A stretch of 64,000 nucleotides of DNA from an uncultured Tenacibaculum sp. (GTDB taxonomy: Bacteria > Bacteroidota > Bacteroidia > Flavobacteriales > Flavobacteriaceae): the NCBI GenBank assembly GCA_947497895.1, contig CANMIL010000002.1:496001-560000 (forward strand), read 5' to 3'. The position numbers were made by a program, and so were the translations under genes. This document shows positions 54,713-60,668 of the stretch, in pieces (the first letter of the stretch is position 1; the number at the start of each line of letters is the position of its first letter). The notes beneath the pieces were generated by a model. The model was not told the DNA's origin. It saw nothing but the letters and a program-made list of their open reading frames with translations, and did no database searches.

Positions 54713-56509
54713 ATGAGAACATTAAAATTGTTTAACGCGGTAATAGCAAAAGAAACAGTGTCAAATGAAAATCCTTATGTGTCAACAGATGGATTTATTA
54801 TCGAAAAGAATGCTCTATGGGCTAAAGATAATATTACAGCATACTACGAAAAAGAACGATTAACTGGAAACGACTTAAACAAAACCTTCCATAAATCATG
54901 GAATAAAATTAAGTCTAGTTCTAGAGTTGAATTGTATGTTGATCAAATTCAACATTATATATCAACTTACGGAAGCAATTTTACAAGCGAAATTTACATT
55001 CCTTCAGAAGTTGTTGATATTCCAGAAGTAAAGTTAGTATACAAAGTTATTAAAGCATATACCAAAGAAGAAATGACTCAAAAATGTATGTCATTACTTC
55101 AATCAGGAATTGCTTTAAAAGAAGAAACAATAAATGATTTATTATCAATACTAGTAGATGAATTGGAATATGAGTTCACAGGTAAAGAAAACATCAGAAA
55201 TAAAGAAGCTGTTGTTAAAATAGCGGACTTATATCATGTATATCCAGAAAATGTTGTGGAGTTTTTCCGGTACATTATCTATAGAACAACCGATTCAACG
55301 TTGCTTATTAAAAATGAAGAGTTAATTGACGCGATAAAAAATAGCTCGTATAATCCTTCAATGGCATTCAATAAATATGGATTAGAAAAGCTAGCTGAAA
55401 TTTTCAATCGATTTAAGCCTTTGTTTTTAGCTTATAAAAATAGAGCACCAAAAACAGTTAATAAAATTAGTAAGCTGTCGAAAAAGTTTCATAAGCCAAT
55501 GGTTTCAAATCCATTAAATGAAGTAACTTTTTCTTTATTAACTGAAAATGATGTTCATTGGTTAGATAACGCAACCCCTTTTGCTTTATTCAAAGCGTTG
55601 AGCGCTTGCTATATTAGAAAGAATGGACAAGATACCTTTTTGTATAGAGTAAGAAACGGAAAATCGTGGGTTAAGCCAGGTGTTAATTCGTATGCAAGTG
55701 AGATGAATTACGATTTTATCTTGAGCTATATGAAAACAAGATTCAATTTGGAGGATACTAAGATATACATACCAGCGGATGTTGAGTACGCGTTACCTAC
55801 TTCTGAGAAAATGTATGTTGGAAACATTCCAACGGGAACAAAGTTTTTCGGAGAGAAATTAGCCGTAGGTATTTATTGGAAAAACGAATGGGGAGCGAGC
55901 GACTTGGATTTATCTGGTTTAAACATTGGAGGAAAAGTTGGTTGGAATGCAAGTTACAAGCAAAATAATGGAAGTCTATTATATTCTGGTGATATCACAT
56001 CTGCACCAAAAGGAGCAGTGGAATATTTATATGCAGCCAATGGTTTAAATGCTCCGACACTTGTGAATAACAATGTATATTCAGGAAAGGTAGATTGTGA
56101 ATATAAAATTGTAATTGGTAAAGGAAGTAAGATCAATAAAAATTACATGATGGATCCTAATGAGTTATTTGCTGAAATAAAATGTAGTTCTGTACAGCAT
56201 CAAACTATTTTGGGAATGCTATTACCAGAAAGCAAACGACAAAAGGTTTTTGGTATTTCAATGAAAGGAGAAGAAAAACAATCGTTTGTATTGTTGAATT
56301 TTGGAGCTGGACATACACGAGTTTCAGGAAATTCAGAGGTGTCAAATTTAGCTACTAAAGCATTATACCAACAATGGAAAAATCCATTATCATTTAAAAT
56401 GATTGTTGAAATGCTTGGAGCAGAAATAGTAACAAATAAAGAAGAAGCTACTCATGATTTTTCTTTAGATGTACTTGAAAAAGATAGTTTTATTAAACTT
56501 TTTGAATAG
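54713..56509 (+). CDS. 598-residue protein of unknown family, candidate module-RNA binder
   Basis: N-terminal about 380 residues are alpha-helical (QKCMSLLQSGIALKEETIND; GLEKLAEIFNRFKPLFLAYK; TPFALFKALSACYIRKNG). The C-terminal about 200 residues are beta-rich (GIYWKNEWGASDLDLSGL; LLYSGDITSAPKGAVEYLY), with an acidic DLDLS stretch faintly like TerD domains. I do not recognise a family. The helical N-terminus plus separate C-terminal domain recalls the build of Ro/TROVE proteins, but the vWA metal motif of those is absent. Its position directly after six module-RNA copies, one in its leader, makes it the prime candidate partner. Confidence 0.7.
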   Translation: MRTLKLFNAVIAKETVSNENPYVSTDGFIIEKNALWAKDNITAYYEKERLTGNDLNKTFHKSWNKIKSSSRVELYVDQIQHYISTYGSNFTSEIYIPSEVVDIPEVKLVYKVIKAYTKEEMTQKCMSLLQSGIALKEETINDLLSILVDELEYEFTGKENIRNKEAVVKIADLYHVYPENVVEFFRYIIYRTTDSTLLIKNEELIDAIKNSSYNPSMAFNKYGLEKLAEIFNRFKPLFLAYKNRAPKTVNKISKLSKKFHKPMVSNPLNEVTFSLLTENDVHWLDNATPFALFKALSACYIRKNGQDTFLYRVRNGKSWVKPGVNSYASEMNYDFILSYMKTRFNLEDTKIYIPADVEYALPTSEKMYVGNIPTGTKFFGEKLAVGIYWKNEWGASDLDLSGLNIGGKVGWNASYKQNNGSLLYSGDITSAPKGAVEYLYAANGLNAPTLVNNNVYSGKVDCEYKIVIGKGSKINKNYMMDPNELFAEIKCSSVQHQTILGMLLPESKRQKVFGISMKGEEKQSFVLLNFGAGHTRVSGNSEVSNLATKALYQQWKNPLSFKMIVEMLGAEIVTNKEEATHDFSLDVLEKDSFIKLFE

Positions 56510-57071
56510 AAAAAAATTGAATAAGAATAAAATAATAATTATAGACTTAGAAGCTACTTGTTGGGATGGAAAAATTCCATCCGGACAGGTAAATGAAATC
56601 ATAGAAATTGGTATTTGTGTGTTAAATACGGAATCTGGTGAAATATCTAAAAATAAAGGAATATTAATCAAACCAGAACGATCTGAAGTAAGTCCATTTT
56701 GTACAGAACTTACTACAATAACACCCGAGCTTTTAGATAAAGAAGGGGTTTCTTTTTTAGAAGCATGTAATCAATTGAGAAATGAATACAATCCAAAGGA
56801 ATATGTATGGGCTAGTTATGGGTATTATGACTTGAATATGCTAAAGAAGCAATGTAAAATCAGGAATGTTGAGTATCCCATGTCTCAAGAACATATCAAT
56901 GTTAAAGTACTCTTTTCCGAAGTAAAAGGACTTTCTAGAAAAGTAGGAATGAATGGAGCATTACATATTCTAAATTTTGAATTAGAAGGAACTCACCATC
57001 GTGGGATAGATGATGTAAGGAATATTGCGAAAATTTTAGATTGGAGCCTCAAAAATAAAAAGGAAGCCTAA
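56469..57071 (+). CDS. DEDDh 3'-5' exonuclease
   Basis: 200 residues if started at ATG 56469 (41-bp overlap with the previous gene); TTG at 56517 is a shorter alternative. Motifs: IIDLEATCWD (first D-E), YDLNMLKK region (second Asp), HHRGIDDVRNIAKIL (H and final Asp). The layout and the NEIIEIGICVLN strand resemble the ERI-1/KapD subgroup, which trims RNA 3' ends such as histone mRNA or rRNA. In this operon it may trim tRNA-like or module RNAs. Confidence 0.85.
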   Translation: MYLKKIVLLNFLNRKKLNKNKIIIIDLEATCWDGKIPSGQVNEIIEIGICVLNTESGEISKNKGILIKPERSEVSPFCTELTTITPELLDKEGVSFLEACNQLRNEYNPKEYVWASYGYYDLNMLKKQCKIRNVEYPMSQEHINVKVLFSEVKGLSRKVGMNGALHILNFELEGTHHRGIDDVRNIAKILDWSLKNKKEA

Positions 57072-57107
57072 CGTATGTAAATAATCAAATGAATGATAGT
57101 AATACGA

Positions 57108-57138
57108 GCGTCCTAATTGTTTAGGACGCTTTTTTTAT
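57108..57138 (+). terminator. Terminator of the module-RNA / exonuclease operon
   Basis: AGCGTCCTAA / TTAGGACGCT and a T-run. The following 57139-57467 has no gene; it holds only AT-rich sequence and a promoter-like CATATTTGCATCG at about 57421. Confidence 0.92.
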
Positions 57139-57467
57139 AGCAAAATGATGGCCATATAATGAATCTCGGCGATTGTTCAAAAGATATAACTCGTTGGTAT
57201 ACGTACATCGAGATAGTTAAATAAAATAGAAAAATGTTAGTATAGGTTAATTAGAAATAAAACAATAAAAACTGAAAGCAATTGAGAGACAGACTTTTGT
57301 AAATAGGAACTAAATCCGTGAGATATCGGACAGGGGGGGTATTGCCTAATATTCAAGCTAATTAACTGATAATCAATAAAATAAATTAAAGTTTTTCTTG
57401 TGTAATTAAAAAATACGTTTCATATTTGCATCGTCAAAAAGAAACAAAGAATTATTAAAATAGTAAA

Positions 57468-57602
57468 ATGATGAAATCGTATAAACAACATAGTATAGCA
57501 TATCATTTAGAATTTCGTTCGCCGAAAGAGGAGCTACTTTTCTGTGGAGATTGTACGCAATTCATTAATAAAAAGGAGATAGATAATGAGAATATAAGTT
57601 AA
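57468..57602 (+). CDS. Putative 44-residue leader ORF before the tRNA array (CGxC motif)
   Basis: Encodes MMKSYKQHSIAYHLEFRSPK, then EELLFCGDCTQ and a charged tail. Promoter-like CATATTTGCATCG lies about 45 bp upstream and a strong terminator 24 bp downstream, before the tRNA array. The LxxCGxC motif echoes the mini-ORF at 49121. It may be a leader peptide of an attenuator or an independent small protein. Confidence 0.5.
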   Translation: MMKSYKQHSIAYHLEFRSPKEELLFCGDCTQFINKKEIDNENIS

Positions 57603-57625
57603 TATATATTCTTATGAAAGATACA

Positions 57626-57655
57626 AAGCATCTCCTTACAAGAGATGCTTTTTTT
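57626..57655 (+). terminator. Terminator between the 44-residue ORF and the tRNA array
   Basis: AAGCATCTC / GAGATGCTT with loop CTTACAA and a T-run, 90 bp before tRNA-Cys. Confidence 0.92.
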
Positions 57656-57745
57656 ATGCTATGAGTTAAGAGCATTTTAGGAAGATTGCTAACTCACTTG
57701 ATTTAAATTGTAATTGTAAGAGATGATTCTTTTACGAACAAAAAG

Positions 57746-57818
57746 GACAAGGTGGCTGAATGGTTAAGGCAGCGGACTGCAACTCCGTTTTTTATGAGTT
57801 CGATCCTCATCCTTGTCT
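57746..57818 (+). tRNA. tRNA-Cys (GCA)
   Basis: Acceptor GACAAGG / CCTTGTC with discriminator T, anticodon arm CGGA-CTGCAAC-TCCG (GCA), T arm ATGAG-TTCGATC-CTCAT. The U73 discriminator fits cysteine. Confidence 0.88.
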
Positions 57819-57869
57819 CAATAATCATTATTCAATTATCAATGAACATTGATAACTGATAATTGAAAT

Positions 57870-57941
57870 GCTCCGTTGGTCAAATGGCTAAGACGTCACA
57901 CTTTCTATGTGAAATTAAGAGTTCGATTCTCTTACGGAGTA
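57870..57941 (+). tRNA. tRNA-Glu (UUC)
   Basis: Acceptor GCTCCGT / ACGGAGT (first pair G-U), anticodon arm TCACA-CTTTCTA-TGTGA (TTC), T arm AAGAG-TTCGATT-CTCTT. Folds normally. Confidence 0.85.
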
Positions 57942-57946
57942 CAAAC

Positions 57947-58019
57947 TGATTCGTAGCTCAATTGGTAGAGCAAGGCGCTTTTAACGTCGAGGTTGTGGGT
58001 TCAAGTCCCATCGGGTCAA
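57947..58019 (+). tRNA. tRNA-Lys (UUU), copy 1
   Basis: Acceptor TGATTCG / CGGGTCA (two G-U), D stem GCTC/GAGC, anticodon arm GGCG-CTTTTAA-CGTC (TTT), T arm GTGGG-TTCAAGT-CCCAT. Confidence 0.85.
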
Positions 58020-58026
58020 CAAGCAA

Positions 58027-58163
58027 GGAAGTGTTGAGCAAATGGTTGGCTCGCCAGACTGAAATGAATTTATGAATTCAACGAAACCTATTTGTAAAAG
58101 CGATTTTATTGAGTTAAAATCTGGTCTTTTCGAAGCATGTAGGTTGGAGTTCTACCACTTCCA
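58027..58163 (+). tRNA. Type II tRNA with a 54-nt insert in the anticodon loop
   Basis: Acceptor GGAAGTG / CACTTCC, D stem GAGC/GCTC, anticodon stem CCAGA (58054-58058) / TCTGG (58120-58124), variable arm with CTT...AAG, T stem GTAGG / TCTAC. The anticodon loop is 61 nt (58059-58119) rather than 7. Removing 54 nt gives CTGAAAA (GAA) or CTTAAAA (UAA), depending on the cut. The insert can form AATTCAA / TTGAGTT. A long variable arm fits Leu, Ser or Tyr. Confidence 0.8.
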
Positions 58164-58169
58164 CAATAT

Positions 58170-58293
58170 ACATCTATGGTGTAACGGATAGCACAAGAGA
58201 TTTAGCTCACGTATTTATTCATTATACTGTTAGGGGTTCGTGAATGCATGCATTTCGACCCTCTAGGTCTAAGTTCGATTCTTAGTAGGTGTA
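58170..58293 (+). tRNA. tRNA-like gene with a long insert in the anticodon arm
   Basis: Acceptor ACATCTA / TAGGTGT, D stem GTG/CAC, T arm CTAAG-TTCGATT-CTTAG, anticodon stem AGAG / CTCT enclosing about 62 nt (58200-58260) in place of a 7-9 nt loop. The insert contains TCACG (58207) / CGTGA (58239). The amino-acid identity cannot be assigned. Confidence 0.75.
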
Positions 58294-58366
58294 CAAGATC
58301 AATGATCAGTGAACAATGGTCAATAAACAACGAGTACTGATAATTGATCATTGTAAAATTGAAAAA

Positions 58367-58438
58367 GGTTCATTGGGGTAATGGTTATCCTTCCCGACTG
58401 TCTCTCGGGAGATACGAGTTCGATTCTCGTATGAACCG
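58367..58438 (+). tRNA. tRNA-Asp (GUC)
   Basis: Acceptor GGTTCAT / ATGAACC with discriminator G, anticodon arm CCCGA-CTGTCTC-TCGGG (GTC), T arm ACGAG-TTCGATT-CTCGT. Folds normally. Confidence 0.9.
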
Positions 58439-58500
58439 CTAATATATAATCAATAAATAATTATTAACGACAACTGATAATTGCAAAGTTGATTATAAAA

Positions 58501-58626
58501 CTGGGAATATAACGATTGGTTGTTTACCTGCTTTGGATGCAGGAGGTTGTAGGTTCGAAATACGAAGTATTCATGAACACCGAAAAGGAAATAAAAAAGA
58601 ACAGTGAACTAATCCTGCTTCCCAGA
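58501..58626 (+). tRNA. tRNA-Pro (UGG) with a 53-nt insert in the T loop
   Basis: Acceptor CTGGGAA / TTCCCAG, anticodon arm CCTGC-TTTGGAT-GCAGG (TGG, intact), T stem GTAGG (58549-58553) / CCTGC (58614-58618). The T loop is 60 nt (58554-58613) instead of 7: it begins TTCGA and ends AT, so loss of 53 nt restores TTCGAAT exactly. The insert starts with a perfect AATAC-GAA-GTATT hairpin. Confidence 0.85.
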
Positions 58627-58716
58627 CTAAAACTAGAAAGGAGTGTGTTTAAAAGACTTGGGATAATATAAATCGCATGGTTGTAAAAAGAATTGTACTG
58701 TTCTGAGTCTTTAAAT

Positions 58717-58789
58717 TGAGGTATAACTCAGCTGGTAGAGTACCGTGCTTTTAACACGGGAGTCTTGGGTTCGAATCCCAATGCCTCAA
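58717..58789 (+). tRNA. tRNA-Lys (UUU), copy 2
   Basis: Acceptor TGAGGTA / TGCCTCA, anticodon arm CCGTG-CTTTTAA-CACGG (TTT), T arm TTGGG-TTCGAAT-CCCAA. Folds normally. The second Lys(UUU) gene in one array. Confidence 0.9.
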
Positions 58790-58794
58790 CAATT

Positions 58795-58868
58795 GCAGGA
58801 ATGGCGGAAATGGTATACGCGTCTGATTTAGAATCAGAATCTTGAGAGTTCGAGTCTCTCTTCCTGTA
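58795..58868 (+). tRNA. tRNA-Leu-like (UAG) with a short variable loop
   Basis: Acceptor GCAGGAA / TTCCTGT, anticodon arm TCTGA-TTTAGAA-TCAGA (TAG), variable loop of only 5 nt (ATCTT), T arm GAGAG-TTCGAGT-CTCTC. Bacterial tRNA-Leu normally has a long variable arm, so identity elements are atypical. Confidence 0.8.
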
Positions 58869-58926
58869 CAATATCAATAAATAATTATCAGTGATCACTG
58901 AACAATGATCATTGAACAATTGAAAT

Positions 58927-58999
58927 GGTGGCTTTAGTTTATTTGGTAAAACGTCTCGTTGTGGTTGAGAAGAACAGGGTTCGAATCCCGAAGTCACCC
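58927..58999 (+). tRNA. tRNA-His (GUG)
   Basis: Acceptor GGTGGCT / AGTCACC with discriminator C, anticodon arm TCTCG-TTGTGGT-TGAGA (GTG), T loop TTCGAAT. The outer part of the T stem has two mismatches, so it may be degenerate. It ends 10 bp before the next start codon. Confidence 0.78.
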
Positions 59000-59009
59000 A
59001 AAAAAGTAA

Positions 59010-59504
59010 ATGAAAAAAGTAGAAATTGTGGAACAAAAATGGAGAAATTTTAGTGGAAAAGTATTCGAAGGTTCTATTGTTGAGGTGTTAGAAAAAGCCA
59101 TCTCTAAAGAACAAAAGGAAGGATATCGTTTAAAAGTTTGTGTAGGTTCTGATTCTCAGGCTTACAAATCGTATGTAGAGTATGCAACAGCAATTGTTGT
59201 TTTAAGAGAGGGAAAAGGAGGTTTTATGTTTATCAGAAATGATAAAGGACCAAAAAAGGTATCTCTTAAAGAACGTATGCTAAAAGAAGTAACGATGTCT
59301 GTGGAAGTAGCGTATGCAATATGTGATTTACTTGATGGCTATAATGTAGGATTGGAAGTACATGCGGATATTAACACAGATCCTAAGTTTCAATCGAATG
59401 TGGCTTTAAAAGATGCTATGGGATACATTCTAGGAATGGGATTTGAATTTAAAGCAAAGCCACATGCATTCGCAAGTTCTTCTTGTGCCGATAAGGTTGT
59501 TTAA
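59010..59504 (+). CDS. YkuK-family RNase H-fold protein
   Basis: 164 residues: VCVGSDSQAYKSYVEYAT (G-S-D-S-Q), EVHADINTDPKFQSNVALKD (His/Asp cluster), HAFASSSCADKVV at the C-terminus, all typical of YkuK/DUF458 proteins, a predicted ribonuclease H-like family. The gene starts 10 bp after tRNA-His, so it is probably co-transcribed with the array and may act on those RNAs. Activity not shown for the family as far as I know. Confidence 0.85.
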   Translation: MKKVEIVEQKWRNFSGKVFEGSIVEVLEKAISKEQKEGYRLKVCVGSDSQAYKSYVEYATAIVVLREGKGGFMFIRNDKGPKKVSLKERMLKEVTMSVEVAYAICDLLDGYNVGLEVHADINTDPKFQSNVALKDAMGYILGMGFEFKAKPHAFASSSCADKVV

Positions 59505-59507
59505 TGT

Positions 59508-59560
59508 CAGTTCGAGTGATTTTTATGAAGTGGAACGGATTAAAAATTGTATCGAGAACT
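59508..59560. repeat. Intergenic repeat, family B (second copy)
   Basis: CAGTTCGAGTGATTTTTATG ... TTGTATCGAGAACT with inverted ends, matching the repeat at 51952. Confidence 0.65.
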
Positions 59561-59660
59561 AGTTAATAATTCGAAGTTTAAAATCTTCTTGATACAAAAT
59601 TATATTGTTTTATAACGCATAATTACACTTGAACTGATATAAAAAATAAAGAATTTATAG

Positions 59661-59712
59661 TTGCGCAAAATGACTGCGTAATAGTATGAGATATTTGCAA
59701 TGTAATTGAAAA
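59661..59712 (+). promoter_or_regulatory. Promoter of the permuted-tRNA unit with operator (copy 3)
   Basis: TTGCGCA-AAATGAC-TGCGTAA (59661-59681), then GAGATATTTGCAATGTAATTG. Same operator, spacing and start region as at 54089, and a closely similar one at 42361. The transcript would begin near 59708. Confidence 0.7.
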
Positions 59713-59924
59713 AGAACGCCGTTAAAAGTGGGAGAATTGCAAAGGAAAAACAATTTAAAAGTAAAAGAAAAAGTCATCATTCATAATGATGTTAAAATAT
59801 CAAGCGAGTCTTGTTGCGTGTTTCTGTATAGCACCATTGTATAAAACCTTGCAGTAATGTATTAGTGTTTTATGTGCAACTTGACTTGAAGGTTTTGATT
59901 GTTAGCCAAAAAACAGTCACAAGT
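59708..59924 (+). ncRNA. Structured leader of the permuted-tRNA transcript
   Basis: No ORF. Inverted repeats by eye: CATCATT / AATGATG (59775-59791), GTTGC (59813) / GCAAC (59876-59880) flanked by further GTC/GAC pairs, and ATAAAAC (59841) / GTTTTAT (59867-59873) nested within. It is joined directly to the 3' half of the first permuted tRNA. Confidence 0.5.
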
Positions 59925-60013
59925 TCTATGTGTCGTGGGTTCGAATCCCATCTTCCCCGCAAAAGTAAATAAGAAAAAAGGGGAAGTAGCTCAGTTGGTT
60001 AGAGCAATAGATT
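59925..60013 (+). tRNA. Permuted tRNA P1 (3' half before 5' half)
   Basis: 3' half: TCTAT (59925), variable GTGTC, T arm GTGGG-TTCGAAT-CCCAT, acceptor strand CTTCCCC (59952-59958). A 21-nt linker follows. 5' half: acceptor strand GGGGAAG (59980-59986), D arm GCTC/GAGC, anticodon strand ATAGA (60007-60011). CTTCCCC pairs fully with GGGGAAG and ATAGA with TCTAT, so a complete cloverleaf forms only in permuted order, with the open ends in the anticodon loop. Anticodon unknown until the join is known. Confidence 0.78.
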
Positions 60014-60018
60014 AGAGT

Positions 60019-60090
60019 TCGTGGGTTCGAATCCCACTCCTGAGAAATCAGGATGGCAGAGTGGTCGAATGCGAAGGACTGAAAATCCTT
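60019..60090 (+). tRNA. Permuted tRNA P2 (acceptor closed by GAAA)
   Basis: 3' half: T arm GTGGG-TTCGAAT-CCCAC then TCCTGA. 5' half: TCAGGA, D arm GCA...TGC of tRNA-Ser type, anticodon arm AAGGA-CTGAAAA-TCCTT (GAA). TCCTGA and TCAGGA pair through the four-base linker GAAA (60044-60047). The open ends fall in the variable region. With so short a linker the acceptor end may stay closed, making a non-chargeable mimic. Confidence 0.7.
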
Positions 60091-60096
60091 TAACTC

Positions 60097-60122
60097 ACAG
60101 ACCTTTCACGTCTGTATTTTTT
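60097..60122 (+). terminator. Terminator-like hairpin between P2 and P3
   Basis: ACAGAC-CTTTCAC-GTCTGT followed by ATTTTTT. It could end part of the transcripts, or define the 3' end of P2. Confidence 0.55.
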
Positions 60123-60206
60123 GCACAGGTTCGAATCCTGTCACAGCCACCAAAACTAGGCTGTGTAGCTCAGTTAGGTAGAGCACTACGCTCATAACGT
60201 AGGTTT
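60123..60206 (+). tRNA. Permuted tRNA P3, Met-type (CAU), with encoded CCA
   Basis: 3' half: T arm ACAGG-TTCGAAT-CCTGT, acceptor strand CACAGCC, discriminator A and encoded CCA (60142-60152). Linker AAACTA. 5' half: GGCTGTG (60159-60165), D arm GCTC/GAGC, anticodon arm CTACG-CTCATAA-CGTAG (CAT). CACAGCC and GGCTGTG pair over all 7 bp. No T arm or matching acceptor strand is seen downstream. Open ends in the variable loop. Confidence 0.82.
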
Positions 60207-60668
60207 ATTTTTGAAAAGCGCATCATCTTTTAAAACTGATGGTAAAAGTAATGGGTGTTACATGAGTTTTTTAATCACAAGATGATACCAAGAGTTTACT
60301 CTTTGTTTTCGTTAGAATGATTAAAAAACACTTGTCAGAATACCTTGAAATAGTAAACTGTTTGAATGAAATACGTTTGATGTTTGTAAATCAATTATTG
60401 TTCAGGAAGGAACGATGATCCATTTGATAAACAATTTCGATATTACTTCAAATACTTAGTATTTCCGTATGCTGGTAAGCATGGACACTCAATGCTTTTA
60501 TAATAAAAGAGATTAAAAAATTCAATTTAAAATTGATAAAGGAGAAGTATAACTAAAATTAAAACAAATGAAACCGACATGTTTAAAATAATTATTAAGC
60601 ACATAGAGGAATGATTATTTTAAATATCAAAGGTTACATCTGACTAATAAAACAATAAATATAAACAG
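60207..60668 (+). ncRNA. Gene-free, inverted-repeat-rich stretch before the slipin gene
   Basis: No convincing ORF. Inverted repeats: ATCATCTT (60222) / AAGATGAT (60279), TTTTTTAATCA (60267) / TGATTAAAAAA (60318), AGTTTACT (60293) / AGTAAACT (60352). They interleave, so alternative folds or a pseudoknot are possible. It is a probable continuation of the permuted-tRNA transcript and leader of the slipin gene. Confidence 0.4.

Noticed and set aside
54713..56509. Reading the 598-residue protein as a Ro60/TROVE protein, given Y RNA-like hairpins upstream
   Set aside because: I find no vWA metal motif (D-x-S-x-S) and no TROVE signature; only the general helical-plus-C-domain build is similar. Kept as unknown.
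58059..58613. tRNA inserts as group I or group II introns
   Set aside because: The inserts are about 53-62 nt, far shorter than any self-splicing intron core, and lack the conserved core segments.
58728..59036. Minus-strand ORF of 102 codons across tRNA-Lys, tRNA-Leu and tRNA-His
   Set aside because: It is the complement of structured tRNA genes; the peptide is only a translation of tRNA sequence.
60159..60210. P3 as a tRNA-Met truncated by integration of a mobile element (attachment site)
   Set aside because: No integrase, phage gene or direct repeat of the tRNA 3' end was seen; the missing 3' half lies just upstream with a perfect 7-bp acceptor match and encoded CCA, and two neighbours show the same order.
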